From NCBI GenBank assembly GCA_038562555.1, contig JBCFBK010000025.1, positions 1 through 64,000 of the forward strand: 64,000 nucleotides of DNA, given 5' to 3'. Below the pieces are notes generated by a model that searched no databases, was not told where the DNA came from, and saw only the letters and a list, made by a program, of their open reading frames with translations. The stretch comes from JBCFBK01 sp038562555 (GTDB lineage Bacteria; Bacteroidota; Bacteroidia; Bacteroidales; Prolixibacteraceae). Shown in pieces: positions 42,047-51,046 of the stretch. Numbering within the stretch: the first letter of the stretch is position 1; every line of letters begins with the position of its first letter. A program made the translations under genes and the position numbers.

Positions 42047-44536
42047 TTACAGTCCCAGCTCAAATTTGGCGCGGAGGCCAAAGGAGGGAGCGCCGGCCAC
42101 CGAGGTGGAGTTGAGCCGCCAGATGGCTTCGACCCGGAACATCCGGAAAATATTCTCAATGCCTGCTCCAAGCTCGATATATGGGTTTTCCATTTTTGAA
42201 ATGACCGACGGGAATGCGATGACCTCCTGATGCTTGTCGCTGACAGAACCTACCATCATTTTTGCTGAGAACACTTCGCGCAGGTCCGTCTTTTTCAGCA
42301 GTGGTATGCGGCGGAAAAAGAAACCGTTCAGGTGGTATTCCACAAAGGTGTGGATGTATTTGTCGTGCACAAACTCCAGGTAATTCAGCATGTTAAAGTC
42401 GTAGGTATAATAACCGAGGGTTTCGTTTCCCCGGGGAATATCGAGCATCGTATAGGGGAGCTTCCCAAAATAAATGCCCGACTCTACAGCATAGTCCAGC
42501 TCGCTTTGCCCGAAAAACACTTCCTGCTTCACCGTGGCTGCCAGCCGGCCGTACCAGCTTTGCCGGTTATCGTAAAAGATCTTGCCGCCGGCCATGGTGA
42601 AATGAACGATCGGGTAGGGCGTCTCCAGAAATATTCTCAAAAAGCCTTCATCGACGAACTTCTCTTCCTTCGACAATCGCGTGTCCAGACTCACTTCAAA
42701 AGCCGATACGGAACCATCGGGAATGTTATTCCGCAAAAACGGATAAAACTCCGGTGAATAATGCCGGGTATAACTGCCCGAAAAGGTGTGCTGCAGGCCG
42801 GTGTACCATTCGTGTTCATAGCTGGCCTTATAACGCTGCTCCCGGAATATTTCATCCAGTTCGTCGTGCTTTAAAAGCTGGGAGATCAGGTTATTTTCGG
42901 TGGCACTGGTTAAGTTTTCATACAGGTGAAGGATCTTCTCGTTCTCACCGTGCCTGATCATTTTATCATCATAGGCAAGTTCAAGCACACGGCGGTGAGG
43001 TGAATTGAATTTGTAGCCAAAGCCGGCCATGCCGTCGATCTTTTTGGTACGCGTACCATATCCAAGCCCTCCCCAAAACATCATCCGCTCACTGATCTCG
43101 GTGCTTGTCCGGCCCCCGAAGAAGAAATGCTTGTCTTCCACCTTATTAGTGTTGAAGAAGCTGGAATAGGGCCCCAATTCAAATTTGCCGATATCGTAAT
43201 AGCCGGTCATGGTCATGCGGGCGAGGTTATTGGTCAGGTTAATGATCCTGATTTGCGAAATGGAATCGATAATCTGTTCGATCTGCCGCTGCTTTTCACT
43301 CATTTCTTCCATCCGGTTCTGCTCCCAGAACTGAGGGTCTTTCCCGTAGGCATCGGGCAAATAAATGGTTTCATAGCGGGCTTTAGGGGTGCTTAGTTCG
43401 ATGGGTGCAGTGTGCCCGAAACTCACCTGGTCAATGTTGGCTGTTTGCTTATAATAGACCGACAACCGCTTTTTGTCGGGATTGTTGGTTTTAAACGGAA
43501 TAATATCAAACAACGCTTCGATCTCGTTTTTTTTATAGAAAGGCGCGGACCCGTCGACGAAGGCATAAAAGCTTTTGAGCCGGAGACTCTTCAGGAAGTT
43601 GATGTGCATGGTCGACGAGAGTCTTCCGTCTATTTCGACGATTGAATAGTGACGATCTTCGGTGATAAAATAGCCTTTGAAGGTATTTTCGCCCTGACGG
43701 CGGGGCTGAAAATGGACGCGGTACTGTTTATGTCCGTCCACCACCGCGCTGTCGGCCAGAAAATACTGGTAATAAAACCAGCCGTTTTCGGCAACCGGAC
43801 TGATAAAATTCTGGGTAAACAGGTTGATATGATTCTTGTAATAGTTGACCTCGATATCGAGGGCACTGGTGTAGCCCGAAATTTCCAGGTCGTCCAGGAT
43901 GCCTACACCGTTGGTCTTATCAGCGATTACCGTGGAACGTTGTTTTGCGGGGTCTTTCTGCACTTCGTTGAATACCAGTTGTTCCGAAAGATAAAGCGGC
44001 AGGAAACGGGAGCTGTCGGAATCGGTCTGAAATACCGACTGATTATCGCGGAATGCCCTCGAGTTGATTATTTTTTCGTCAATATGGTTAATCTGGTATT
44101 CCCAACGGGTATATTTCCGGTAACTGTACCGGTTGTGGCGGTCGGGATCGTTTTTCTCCTTGTTGTCGATTATTTTCTGAAGAAGACGTCGCACGGGACC
44201 ATCGTCTGGCGCCACCTCAATCTCTGAGATGTCGAAGGTTTCAGGACGAAGGATCACCGAAAGACTGACCTTGCCCATTCCCGGCAGAACACGGTCGGTG
44301 GAATGATACCCGATAGCTGAAAAGTGGAGGGTGTCGGCATTGGCGGGCCGTGTAACCGTGAAAACTCCCAGTGAGTCAGTAATCGTGCCCACAGTTGTGT
44401 GTTTAAAGACAATGCTGACGTAAGGAACGGGCTCGCCCGTACGTGCATCGGTTACCGATCCCGATACGGTTACCGGCTGTGAAACCGCTGCAAGTTGCGT
44501 GAACAGCAGAAGAATCGCCACGTACATATTTCTCAT
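42047..44536 (-). CDS. DUF5686/carboxypeptidase-regulatory-like outer membrane protein
   Basis: An 829-residue envelope protein from the ATG at 44536, chosen because a signal peptide (MRNMYVAILLLFTQLAAVSQ) begins there; an in-frame start at 44629 would bury it behind 31 charged residues. Residues ~20-110 are a CarboxypepD_reg-like beta-sandwich (VSGSVTDARTGEPVPYVSIV). The rest matches the DUF5686 family: a periplasmic part (KYTRWEYQINHIDEKIINSR), then a strand-rich C-terminal region ending SFGLRAKFELGL that looks like an outer-membrane barrel. The function of this widespread Bacteroidota family is not established. Confidence 0.85.
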   Translation of the reverse strand: MRNMYVAILLLFTQLAAVSQPVTVSGSVTDARTGEPVPYVSIVFKHTTVGTITDSLGVFTVTRPANADTLHFSAIGYHSTDRVLPGMGKVSLSVILRPETFDISEIEVAPDDGPVRRLLQKIIDNKEKNDPDRHNRYSYRKYTRWEYQINHIDEKIINSRAFRDNQSVFQTDSDSSRFLPLYLSEQLVFNEVQKDPAKQRSTVIADKTNGVGILDDLEISGYTSALDIEVNYYKNHINLFTQNFISPVAENGWFYYQYFLADSAVVDGHKQYRVHFQPRRQGENTFKGYFITEDRHYSIVEIDGRLSSTMHINFLKSLRLKSFYAFVDGSAPFYKKNEIEALFDIIPFKTNNPDKKRLSVYYKQTANIDQVSFGHTAPIELSTPKARYETIYLPDAYGKDPQFWEQNRMEEMSEKQRQIEQIIDSISQIRIINLTNNLARMTMTGYYDIGKFELGPYSSFFNTNKVEDKHFFFGGRTSTEISERMMFWGGLGYGTRTKKIDGMAGFGYKFNSPHRRVLELAYDDKMIRHGENEKILHLYENLTSATENNLISQLLKHDELDEIFREQRYKASYEHEWYTGLQHTFSGSYTRHYSPEFYPFLRNNIPDGSVSAFEVSLDTRLSKEEKFVDEGFLRIFLETPYPIVHFTMAGGKIFYDNRQSWYGRLAATVKQEVFFGQSELDYAVESGIYFGKLPYTMLDIPRGNETLGYYTYDFNMLNYLEFVHDKYIHTFVEYHLNGFFFRRIPLLKKTDLREVFSAKMMVGSVSDKHQEVIAFPSVISKMENPYIELGAGIENIFRMFRVEAIWRLNSTSVAGAPSFGLRAKFELGL

Positions 44537-44927
44537 GGCGAAATACCCAGGCGACAAGCGATATTTTTGCATTTCCTGTTTTCTGTTTTCTGAATCGTTG
44601 ATTTCGATGACCGGCCTGTCCGGCTTCAAGGACAGCCCGCCCGCGAAAAATCAATGTAAAGATGTTTAAAAAAGGTCAAAACAATACTTCGACGGAATGG
44701 TTTTCGCTGCAGCGTGATTAAATTATTAATATTCGGGCTTATCACCGACCTCGAAAACCCGGCGCCCCGGGAATTTTCAGGTAATTATGATTTTCAGGCC
44801 TGTTTTTTTTCTCAGGTCGTTTTTTTAACTTAAATTGAAGCGTCAAAGTTCTTTATTATGAACGCAGTGATGGTCTGCTTCAATATGTTAAAACAGGAGG
44901 TGTGAAATTATTAAAACGGTTGCGCGC
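44537..44927. other. Divergent intergenic region
   Basis: About 390 nt between the DUF5686-type gene (minus) and the HutI-like gene (plus). It contains T-rich runs near 44800-44830 and AACAGGAGGTG at about 44893, which resembles a Shine-Dalgarno sequence but is over 25 nt from the ATG at 44928. A 15-codon ORF starts at 44857 and is too short to judge. No RNA gene, repeat array or clear promoter was recognised. Confidence 0.4.
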
Positions 44928-46172
44928 ATGAGAATTGTTTTGGAAAACATAAAAGAGTTGGTGCAGGTGGAAGATTATTCGGTACGTTATAAGGCAGGAA
45001 CGGCCATGGCGTCACTTCCCGTACTAAATAATGCTTACCTGGTTGTTCAGGATGGACTGATCGAAGGATTGGGGTCAATGAAAGACCTCGATCATGAAAA
45101 ACTGGACAATGATGTGCTGATGGAACTGGATTGCAGCGACCGGCTGGTTTTTCCTTCCTACTGCGATTCGCATTCGTCGCTGATTTTTCCTTGCGGACTG
45201 GAGAACGAGTTCACCCAACGGTTAAGGGGGCCTTACGATCAGGTCAGATGGAGGCAGGATGGAATCAAACGGCTTGCTAAACTGATTGAAAATTGTACGG
45301 AAGATGATTTGTATGAAATGGCTCTTGCCCGGCTCCAGGAGCTTATGGCGCTGGGAACCGGTGCCATTGAAATCAAAAGCGGCTACGGATTCACAACTTC
45401 TGCTGAACTAAAAATACTTCGCATCATCAAAAAAATCAAGGAAAACCATGCGATGATCGTCAAATCGACCTTTCTCGGTGCCCACACCATGCCGTCATTG
45501 TATACAGGCGACAGGCAAAAATACATCGAACTGGTGGTACATGAAATGATCCCCCAGATTGCCGCGGAGGAATTGGCCGATTACATCGATGTATTTTGTG
45601 ATCAGGATTTTTTTACGGTAACCGAAACCGAACAGATCCTGATGGCGGGGATGAAATATGGTTTAAGGCCAAAGCTTCACGCCAATGAATTCGGGTCCTC
45701 CGGCGGCGTTCATGCCGGGGTGAAATATAATGCCCTGTCGGTCGACTATCTGAATTATCTCGATGAAGAAGAGATCGGACTGTTGAAGGAGGGAGAAACC
45801 ATGCCGACAGTTCTGCCGGGAGCCGCGTTTTTTATGAATATGCCGTTATCGCCGGTCCGGAAAATGATCGAGTCGGGCCTTCCTGTGGCCATGGGGTCGG
45901 GGTACACCGCCGATTCGTCGCCTTCGGGGAATATGAATTTTGTCCAGTCGCTGGGCTGCATCAATTACGGGATGACACCGGAGGAAGCGATCAACGCCAC
46001 CACGATCAACTCAGCTTATGCTATGGGTATAGAGGGAATCTGCGGAAGTATCTGCCGGGGAAAAACGGCCAATGTTTTTATCACCCGGGAATTGCCCGGA
46101 TATGCCTCTTTGCCTTATTATTTTGGGAGCAACCTGATCGAGACGGTTATTCTGGATGGAAAAATTATTTGA
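44928..46172 (+). CDS. Imidazolonepropionase-like amidohydrolase with altered metal site
   Basis: A 414-residue protein aligned with HutI (histidine degradation) over its whole length: GTGAIEIKSGYGFTTSAELK, STFLGAHTMPS, KLHANEFGSSGGVHAG, SSPSGNMNFVQ. However, the first metal motif, normally HTH, is His82-Ser-Ser84 (CDSHSSLIF). The usual VDHL is VDYL (Tyr274) and the usual ATDxNP is GSGYTA, so the metal-binding Asp position is Gly325. His251 remains. It probably has lost or changed zinc-dependent hydrolysis. No hutH, hutU or hutG is nearby. It is named by similarity only; the gene symbol is withheld. Confidence 0.75.
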   Translation: MRIVLENIKELVQVEDYSVRYKAGTAMASLPVLNNAYLVVQDGLIEGLGSMKDLDHEKLDNDVLMELDCSDRLVFPSYCDSHSSLIFPCGLENEFTQRLRGPYDQVRWRQDGIKRLAKLIENCTEDDLYEMALARLQELMALGTGAIEIKSGYGFTTSAELKILRIIKKIKENHAMIVKSTFLGAHTMPSLYTGDRQKYIELVVHEMIPQIAAEELADYIDVFCDQDFFTVTETEQILMAGMKYGLRPKLHANEFGSSGGVHAGVKYNALSVDYLNYLDEEEIGLLKEGETMPTVLPGAAFFMNMPLSPVRKMIESGLPVAMGSGYTADSSPSGNMNFVQSLGCINYGMTPEEAINATTINSAYAMGIEGICGSICRGKTANVFITRELPGYASLPYYFGSNLIETVILDGKII

Positions 46173-46173
46173 A

Positions 46174-46236
46174 GAGCTGTGAGCTGTTAGCTGTTAGTAC
46201 AATGCCCTCTGCGCTGTGTCCTTTTCCGGTCTCCGT
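46174..46236. repeat. Mosaic heptad repeat array
   Basis: Nine consecutive 7-nt units fill the gap between the convergent HutI-like and HD genes: GAGCTGT, GAGCTGT, TAGCTGT, TAGTACA, ATGCCCT, CTGCGCT, GTGTCCT, TTTCCGG, TCTCCGT. Unit types from at least three other arrays in the window are joined here in phase. Confidence 0.75.
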
Positions 46237-46242
46237 TTCCAC

Positions 46243-48312
46243 TTATCGTTTTTCGCTTGGGTATTCGATCCTGACGTGGTAGATATTCATCAGTTTTTCG
46301 AGCAGGGTTTCCTTTAAGACGCGGATGTCGCGCATCGTCAAATCGGCATCGTCCAGTTGGCCTTCCTCAAGTTTCTGCTTAACCATGCGGTCTATCAGCT
46401 CTTTAATATTCTCATGGGTTTTATCCTTGAGTGCTCTGGTGGCCGCTTCAATTCCGTCGATGAGCATCACTACCGAGGCTTCCTTATTCTTCGGGCGGGG
46501 TCCGGGATAAGAGAATTCCCGGGGATCGACCGTTTCATCAGGATGTTCATTTTTATAGAGCGTGTAAAAATATTTGGCTTGTGTGGTTCCGTGGTGACTG
46601 GTAATGAAATCGATCAAAACTTCCGGCAGTTTGTGCCGGCGGGCGAGTTTAACTCCGTGTGTCACATGGTCGATGATCACCCGGGCGCTTTCTTTGTAGC
46701 CCAGTTCGTTATGAGGGTTCATACCGTCGGTTTGGTTTTCAACAAAATAGACGGCCTGGTTCGTTTTGCCGATGTCGTGGTACAGCGCTCCGGCGTATGC
46801 GAGGAACGGATTTCCGCCAATGCGGTGTACCACTGCTTCTGCCAGGTTTGCGATCTGCAGCGAATGCTGAAAGGTTCCCGGTGCATCTTCGGCCAGTTTA
46901 CGCAATAAAGGCTGGTTGGTGTTCGACAGCTCGATCAGGGTTACATCCGATACAAAACCAAACAGGCGTTCAAAGATATACAGCAGCGGATAGACCAGCA
47001 ACAGAAGGACCGCGTTTGCAGCAAACCACTGCAGGTTCTGCCACCGGATCGATTCCATATTGCCTTCCTGGACCATCGAGAGTGCCAGGTAAAGAATCGA
47101 ATAGGCGATCAGTACCCATAAAGCCGTAAAAACCAGGTGTGACCGGCGGTGTAGTTTATAAAGACTGAAAACCGAAATAATGCCGGCAATCAGATGCAGA
47201 AAGATGAATTCGTAGTTATTAGGCGCGAAATAACCGATCAGCAGGCAGGTAACCATCAGTCCGTAAATCGCGGTACGCGAATCAAAAAAGATCCGGAACA
47301 AAATCGGCAAAATGGCGATCGGGATCACATAAATATTCAGCAGATCGTGCATGACAATGAATCTGGACATGACCACCATCAGGATAATACTGAAAAGAAT
47401 AAAGGTGAGATGACGTTTTTGCCTGAATATTTCGGGCCTGAAGAAGGCGAGATAGAAAATAAGCATCAGTAAACAGGCTATAATCAGGACCAGCTTCCCA
47501 ATAATGAGCAGATACCGGTCCATGTTTTGTCCCTGCTTGGTCTCGTAGCTTTTCTTCAACGATTCGAGGATCTGGTATTTATAAGGTGTCACCAGGTCGC
47601 CGCTGAAGATGATCCGTTCGCCGGCCTGAACCATTCCCTCGGTCACCGAAACGGAATTGATCTGTTGTGCCAGTTCATGCGCGTTAAATTCGGCATCGTA
47701 ATTCAGGTTTGCCTGAATGTATTCCGATAGGCTCATGTGCTGATTCAGGATATTGACCTGTTCTTTCAATATCGTGTGAAGGGTGTCGTTCACGCTCTGA
47801 AACGCGCTTTTCAGGGAAAAGACAGCTTCCACGGGCACCTTTTGCGCGGTTTTTCCGGTAATCAGGAATAATTCCTTTTTATTTTTCAGCAGCGGATGCT
47901 TGTCGGGCGACTGGTCGATGATGCCGGAGTCGTAGATCTGCGCCAGGTAACCGGACATGGACGTTATCAGTTCGGGACTCAGGTTTGAAACTTTGTCGCT
48001 GACCTGTTTTAATTTTAATTCGAAGTTTTCTGACTGCTGAATGCCAATGAGTGTATCTTTTTTATAATAGGGAATAAACTGGTTTTGAATGGAATCCCGT
48101 TCACGTTTAACGTCTGCTTCGGGTTTAAGGATGGCAAAATTGAAAGGGGCGATCAGTGTTTCATGCCGCCATGGCGCGTTTTTTTGAAACTCATACCTGA
48201 ATCTGCTTTCACCCGGAATAATCAAATAAAGTATGAATATGGACGCGGAAAATACCAGGGCAATGTAAAAAAAGTGGTAATAGCGCGTCAATCGGGTTAA
48301 TAACTTCTTCAT
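46243..48312 (-). CDS. 7TM-HD family phosphohydrolase (PgpH-type)
   Basis: A 689-residue membrane protein: a TM segment near residues 15-35, an extracytoplasmic helical domain (7TMR-HDED type, ~40-260), seven hydrophobic segments at ~270-460, then a cytoplasmic HD domain (~480-680). HD motifs are visible: AYAGALYHDIGKTNQAVYF, ARVIIDHVTHGVKLARRH, FITSHHGTTQAKYF and VMLIDGIEAATRAL. The family includes PgpH, a c-di-AMP phosphodiesterase, so degradation of a cyclic dinucleotide at the membrane is likely. ATG at 48312 is preferred to the in-frame TTG at 48339. Confidence 0.9.
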   Translation of the reverse strand: MKKLLTRLTRYYHFFYIALVFSASIFILYLIIPGESRFRYEFQKNAPWRHETLIAPFNFAILKPEADVKRERDSIQNQFIPYYKKDTLIGIQQSENFELKLKQVSDKVSNLSPELITSMSGYLAQIYDSGIIDQSPDKHPLLKNKKELFLITGKTAQKVPVEAVFSLKSAFQSVNDTLHTILKEQVNILNQHMSLSEYIQANLNYDAEFNAHELAQQINSVSVTEGMVQAGERIIFSGDLVTPYKYQILESLKKSYETKQGQNMDRYLLIIGKLVLIIACLLMLIFYLAFFRPEIFRQKRHLTFILFSIILMVVMSRFIVMHDLLNIYVIPIAILPILFRIFFDSRTAIYGLMVTCLLIGYFAPNNYEFIFLHLIAGIISVFSLYKLHRRSHLVFTALWVLIAYSILYLALSMVQEGNMESIRWQNLQWFAANAVLLLLVYPLLYIFERLFGFVSDVTLIELSNTNQPLLRKLAEDAPGTFQHSLQIANLAEAVVHRIGGNPFLAYAGALYHDIGKTNQAVYFVENQTDGMNPHNELGYKESARVIIDHVTHGVKLARRHKLPEVLIDFITSHHGTTQAKYFYTLYKNEHPDETVDPREFSYPGPRPKNKEASVVMLIDGIEAATRALKDKTHENIKELIDRMVKQKLEEGQLDDADLTMRDIRVLKETLLEKLMNIYHVRIEYPSEKR

Positions 48313-48366
48313 ATCAATCTTTTTTAAGACTTTTTGCAAAGCAAGTAAAACTTATCACGAAGTTTT

Positions 48367-48374
48367 TATCTTTG
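48367..48374 (+). promoter_or_regulatory. Bacteroidota -7 element of the NlpC/P60 gene
   Basis: TATCTTTG, 26 nt upstream of the ATG at 48400. TTTTG occurs about 30 nt further upstream, too far for the usual spacing. Confidence 0.5.
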
Positions 48375-48399
48375 AATAATAAAAATAACAAATTCTTTC

Positions 48400-49239
48400 A
48401 TGAAACAGGCACTGGTTGCCGGTTTCACCCAACAAAAATATAAATACATGAACTTCGGGATTTCCGGATTAAGTATCATTCCTGTCCGTAAGGAACCTTC
48501 TGAACGGAGTGAGATGTTAACCCAAATTCTTTTTGGGGAGTGTTTTGAAGTACACGAGCAGTTCCTTGGCTGGTGTCGTGTGGTACTGGAATATGATGGT
48601 TATCAGGGATGGATCGATCAGAAAATGATCACTCCGCTGAGCGATCGGACCTATCGTAAACTTGTCACCTATCCGCTGGCCGTCAGCACCGACATCCTGA
48701 CGCTCATTCCGGTCGATCCGGAACAAAATATGATGATTGTTGCCGGAAGTTCGCTTCCATGCTGGCGTGCGTACAAACGTGAGTTTTCCATTGGCCGTGA
48801 AATTTATAAAATGGATGGCAAATTCAGGTATGCTCCGCCAGCCGATCTGCGCAAATTTATCGCACAACAGGCGCTCATGTTCTTTAACGCCCCTTATTTA
48901 TGGGGCGGGCGTACGCCTTTTGGTATCGACTGTTCGGGCTTTACCCAAATCATATACAAGATGGCGGGGATTAAACTGCCGCGCGATGCGAAGGATCAGG
49001 TTCATCATGGAACAGCCTTAAGCTTTGTCGAGGAAACTTTACCCGGCGATCTGGCGTTCTTTGATGACGATGAGGGAAAGATTGTCCATGTTGGCATTCT
49101 TTGGGGAAAAAACAAGATCATTCATGCTTCCGGAAAGGTTCGGATTGACAACGTCGACCAGTTTGGGATCTTCAATGTCGATGCCAAACGTTATACGCAT
49201 AAAATGCGGGTGATGAAGAGGATTTTAGGAAGCTTTTAG
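48400..49239 (+). CDS. NlpC/P60 family cell-wall endopeptidase with SH3-like domain
   Basis: A 279-residue protein: bacterial SH3-like part at about residues 17-80 (SIIPVRKEPSERSEMLTQIL, YQGWIDQKMI) and an NlpC/P60 cysteine peptidase at about 150-278. The catalytic Cys is in GIDCSGFTQIIY, His in KIVHVGILWG and the third polar residue in IIHASGKV. Such enzymes cut peptidoglycan stem peptides. No signal peptide is visible, so recycling of muropeptides in the cytoplasm is possible. A second ATG at 48448 (MNFGISGLS) may be the real start. The stop codon lies inside a heptad repeat. Confidence 0.88.
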   Translation: MKQALVAGFTQQKYKYMNFGISGLSIIPVRKEPSERSEMLTQILFGECFEVHEQFLGWCRVVLEYDGYQGWIDQKMITPLSDRTYRKLVTYPLAVSTDILTLIPVDPEQNMMIVAGSSLPCWRAYKREFSIGREIYKMDGKFRYAPPADLRKFIAQQALMFFNAPYLWGGRTPFGIDCSGFTQIIYKMAGIKLPRDAKDQVHHGTALSFVEETLPGDLAFFDDDEGKIVHVGILWGKNKIIHASGKVRIDNVDQFGIFNVDAKRYTHKMRVMKRILGSF

Positions 49240-49265
49240 CTGTTAGCTGTGAGCTGTTAGCTGTT
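49231..49265. repeat. AGCTGTT heptad array overlapping a stop codon
   Basis: Units AGCTTTT, AGCTGTT, AGCTGTG, AGCTGTT, AGCTGTT. The first unit supplies the last codons and the TAG stop of the NlpC/P60 gene. A 9-bp inverted repeat, ACATGTTGC (49282-49290) with GCAACATGT (49325-49333), follows. Confidence 0.75.
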
Positions 49266-49406
49266 AGTAAGAATGAAACGAACATGTTGCGCGACAACGC
49301 GAACACCCATGAAAATAATTTTTAGCAACATGTGAGTTCCATCAGACAATTAAAAAACAAATTAGTTACTGATGAAATATCATATATCATGTCACGATGT
49401 TCTCTT

Positions 49407-49528
49407 TTCAGTCTCCGGCCTCCTGTGCGCCATGCCCCATGCGCTTTGCCCTATGCCCTATGCCCCATGCCCCATGCGCTTTGCCCCATGCCCCATGCCT
49501 TTTCACCCTGTAACCCTGTAACCTCATG
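49407..49528. repeat. Long heptad array ending in octads at the NUDIX start codon
   Basis: Eleven clear heptads run from 49428 to 49504 (CGCCATG, CCCCATG, CGCTTTG, CCCTATG, CCCTATG, CCCCATG, CCCCATG, CGCTTTG, CCCCATG, CCCCATG, CCTTTTC), preceded by less regular ones (TTCAGTC, TCCGGCC, TCCTGTG). Octads ACCCTGTA, ACCCTGTA, ACCTCATG (49505-49528) follow; the last contains the ATG of the NUDIX gene at 49526. This is the most regular array in the window. Confidence 0.85.
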
Positions 49529-49966
49529 TACACCTATCCTTATCCCAGGCCGGCATTGACAGTCGATGCCATCATCTTTAAGAAAGGAACCGACGAACTG
49601 CTGCTGATCGAGCGCGGAAAGGATCCCTATGTCGGAAAGTGGGCGTTGCCCGGCGGTTTTCTGGAAATGGACGAACTGCTGGTTGACGGTTGCCGCAGGG
49701 AACTCAAAGAAGAAACCGGACTGGAAGTGGAGGAACTGAACCAGTTCAGGACCTATGATGCCATTGACCGCGATCCCCGGGGCAGAACAATTTCCGTCGT
49801 TTTTTATGGTGTAGCCGCCGGCAACATGGTCGTGGAAGGTGCTGACGATGCTGCCCGCGCTGCCTGGTTTTCCGTTAATCAGCTTCCGGAACTGGCCTTT
49901 GACCATGAACTGATCATTTCCGAATTCCTGCAGTATACCTACGGACATGGCTCAGGAAGGTCATGA
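49526..49966 (+). CDS. NUDIX hydrolase
   Basis: A 146-residue pyrophosphohydrolase of nucleoside diphosphate derivatives. The NUDIX box is perfect: GFLEMDE followed by LLVDGCRRELKEETGL fits Gx5Ex7REUxEExGU. Preceding TVDAIIFKK and ALPGG are typical of ADP-ribose or sugar-nucleotide pyrophosphatases; the substrate cannot be fixed. The start codon is embedded in the last octad of a repeat array, so the 5' untranslated region must be repeat sequence or absent. It converges on the WbqC-like gene with 3 nt between. Confidence 0.9.
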   Translation: MYTYPYPRPALTVDAIIFKKGTDELLLIERGKDPYVGKWALPGGFLEMDELLVDGCRRELKEETGLEVEELNQFRTYDAIDRDPRGRTISVVFYGVAAGNMVVEGADDAARAAWFSVNQLPELAFDHELIISEFLQYTYGHGSGRS

Positions 49967-49969
49967 ATG

Positions 49970-50611
49970 TTAATGGCCGGGAATGCTCTTCAGCAAAATT
50001 TCGTAGCTTTCGGGACCACTGTTGAAAAGCAGGTCGATCACGCTTAAATTTGGTTCAAACGCGAACTTATCGTCGAATACCTGAGAATAGGGCACAGGAA
50101 TAAAATCAGGATCAGGAGTTGCCTTTTGAATTTTTGGATGGATTGCTTCCCGGAAATTCAGGCACGTTTCAGGAATATCCTCAAATGCCGTCGTAAGCCT
50201 TATTTCGGGCGAAACTTCAAGGATGTCGAGGATCACGCGGAGCAACTGCATATTGAAATCGAACAGGAAGCGGAATTTCTTTTTAAAGAATGAACTGAAG
50301 TCGTCCTGAAGGATCTCAAAAAAAGGAGAAGAGTGGTAAGCTGATACAATGGCCTGCCAGTGAATATGCTGCCATTGCGAATCGTATGAAATCTCCAGAT
50401 CTCTTATTTTTTGTTTGGCATCGCGCCCCTTTGCAACGGGAATAACCAGCGATTCCGGACCATTCGCAGTAAGTATGATTGTTCGGTTCCGGTAAGTCTG
50501 TTTCAGAAAATTCTCTTCCGCTTCAATCACGACGGTGTCGTATTGCAGAAATTTTGACAGGTACTGTACCGGCGGAAGGTAAGCCGAACTCAGAAGAATC
50601 TCCCTGTTCAC
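49970..50611 (-). CDS. WbqC-like family protein
   Basis: A 213-residue protein with the WbqC pattern: ILLSSAYLPPVQYLSKFLQY, FLKQTYRNRTIILTANGPES, VIPVAKG, QWQHIHWQAIVSAYHSSPFF and SVIDLLFNSGPES. Members occur in O-antigen or glycan loci; the reaction is uncertain. The start is placed at GTG 50611, preceded by AGCAGGGAT, because the longer in-frame ORF up to 50851 lies over the lapA gene and codes for unlikely Arg-rich sequence. It is 8 nt downstream of lapA, so it is probably co-transcribed. Confidence 0.82.
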   Translation of the reverse strand: MNREILLSSAYLPPVQYLSKFLQYDTVVIEAEENFLKQTYRNRTIILTANGPESLVIPVAKGRDAKQKIRDLEISYDSQWQHIHWQAIVSAYHSSPFFEILQDDFSSFFKKKFRFLFDFNMQLLRVILDILEVSPEIRLTTAFEDIPETCLNFREAIHPKIQKATPDPDFIPVPYSQVFDDKFAFEPNLSVIDLLFNSGPESYEILLKSIPGH

Positions 50612-50619
50612 TATCCCTG

Positions 50620-50946
50620 CTATTTGCTGAAAAAACTGTTCCCCGGATCGCCTGTAATTTCGATGTCGTCCTCGCCGGCATCCGGAACAGTATGTTGTGC
50701 CCCCGGATTCCGGTTCAAAAGCTTTTGCTGTTCGCGGACCCTGGCTTTCAGGCGCCAGATTTTTGGCGAATACAGGAAAAAAGCGATTAAAAATCCGGCG
50801 ATGAGGCAAACGATCAGGGCCAATACCAGTGGCACGTCGGTCAGTTGCCAAAAAAAGATTTTCAGACTGATCAATGCGGTGTTCTGGAGGGTGAAGATTA
50901 CCAGTAATAATGCGAGAATGAGTATAATAATAGCGCCTGCTGTCAT
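50620..50946 (-). CDS. lapA: LapA-domain (DUF1049) inner membrane protein
   Basis: A 108-residue protein with two membrane segments at about residues 3-20 and 39-60 (ALIVCLIAGFLIAFFLYSP) and a charged cytoplasmic tail (LKARVREQQKLL). This is the layout of the LapA domain linked in proteobacteria to lipopolysaccharide assembly. In Bacteroidota the role is not proven. It is followed by the WbqC-like gene on the same strand, which supports an envelope-glycan context. Confidence 0.8.
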   Translation of the reverse strand: MTAGAIIILILALLLVIFTLQNTALISLKIFFWQLTDVPLVLALIVCLIAGFLIAFFLYSPKIWRLKARVREQQKLLNRNPGAQHTVPDAGEDDIEITGDPGNSFFSK

Positions 50947-50980
50947 AATTTTCTTTTTTTCCGGTTGCAGAAGGGAAAGG

Positions 50981-51028
50981 TAAGAAAAAAAGGATAACGA
51001 ATCAACAAAATTGACTGGTTATCCTTTT
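50981..51028 (-). terminator. Terminator downstream of lepB
   Basis: AAAAGGATAAC (50988-50998) pairs with GTTATCCTTTT (51018-51028), an 11-bp perfect stem. Read on the minus strand it is followed by a run of T, and it lies 19 nt after the lepB stop. Confidence 0.8.
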
Positions 51029-51046
51029 CCGGCTGGAGTTACGTGT

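Noticed and set aside
49407..49528. CRISPR-like array
   Set aside because: The period is 7-8 nt with no spacers and no cas genes nearby, so it is a short tandem repeat and not a CRISPR.
50612..50851. Longer N-terminus for the WbqC-like gene
   Set aside because: The extension lies over lapA in another frame and is Arg-rich; a GTG with a good upstream purine stretch fits the domain start.
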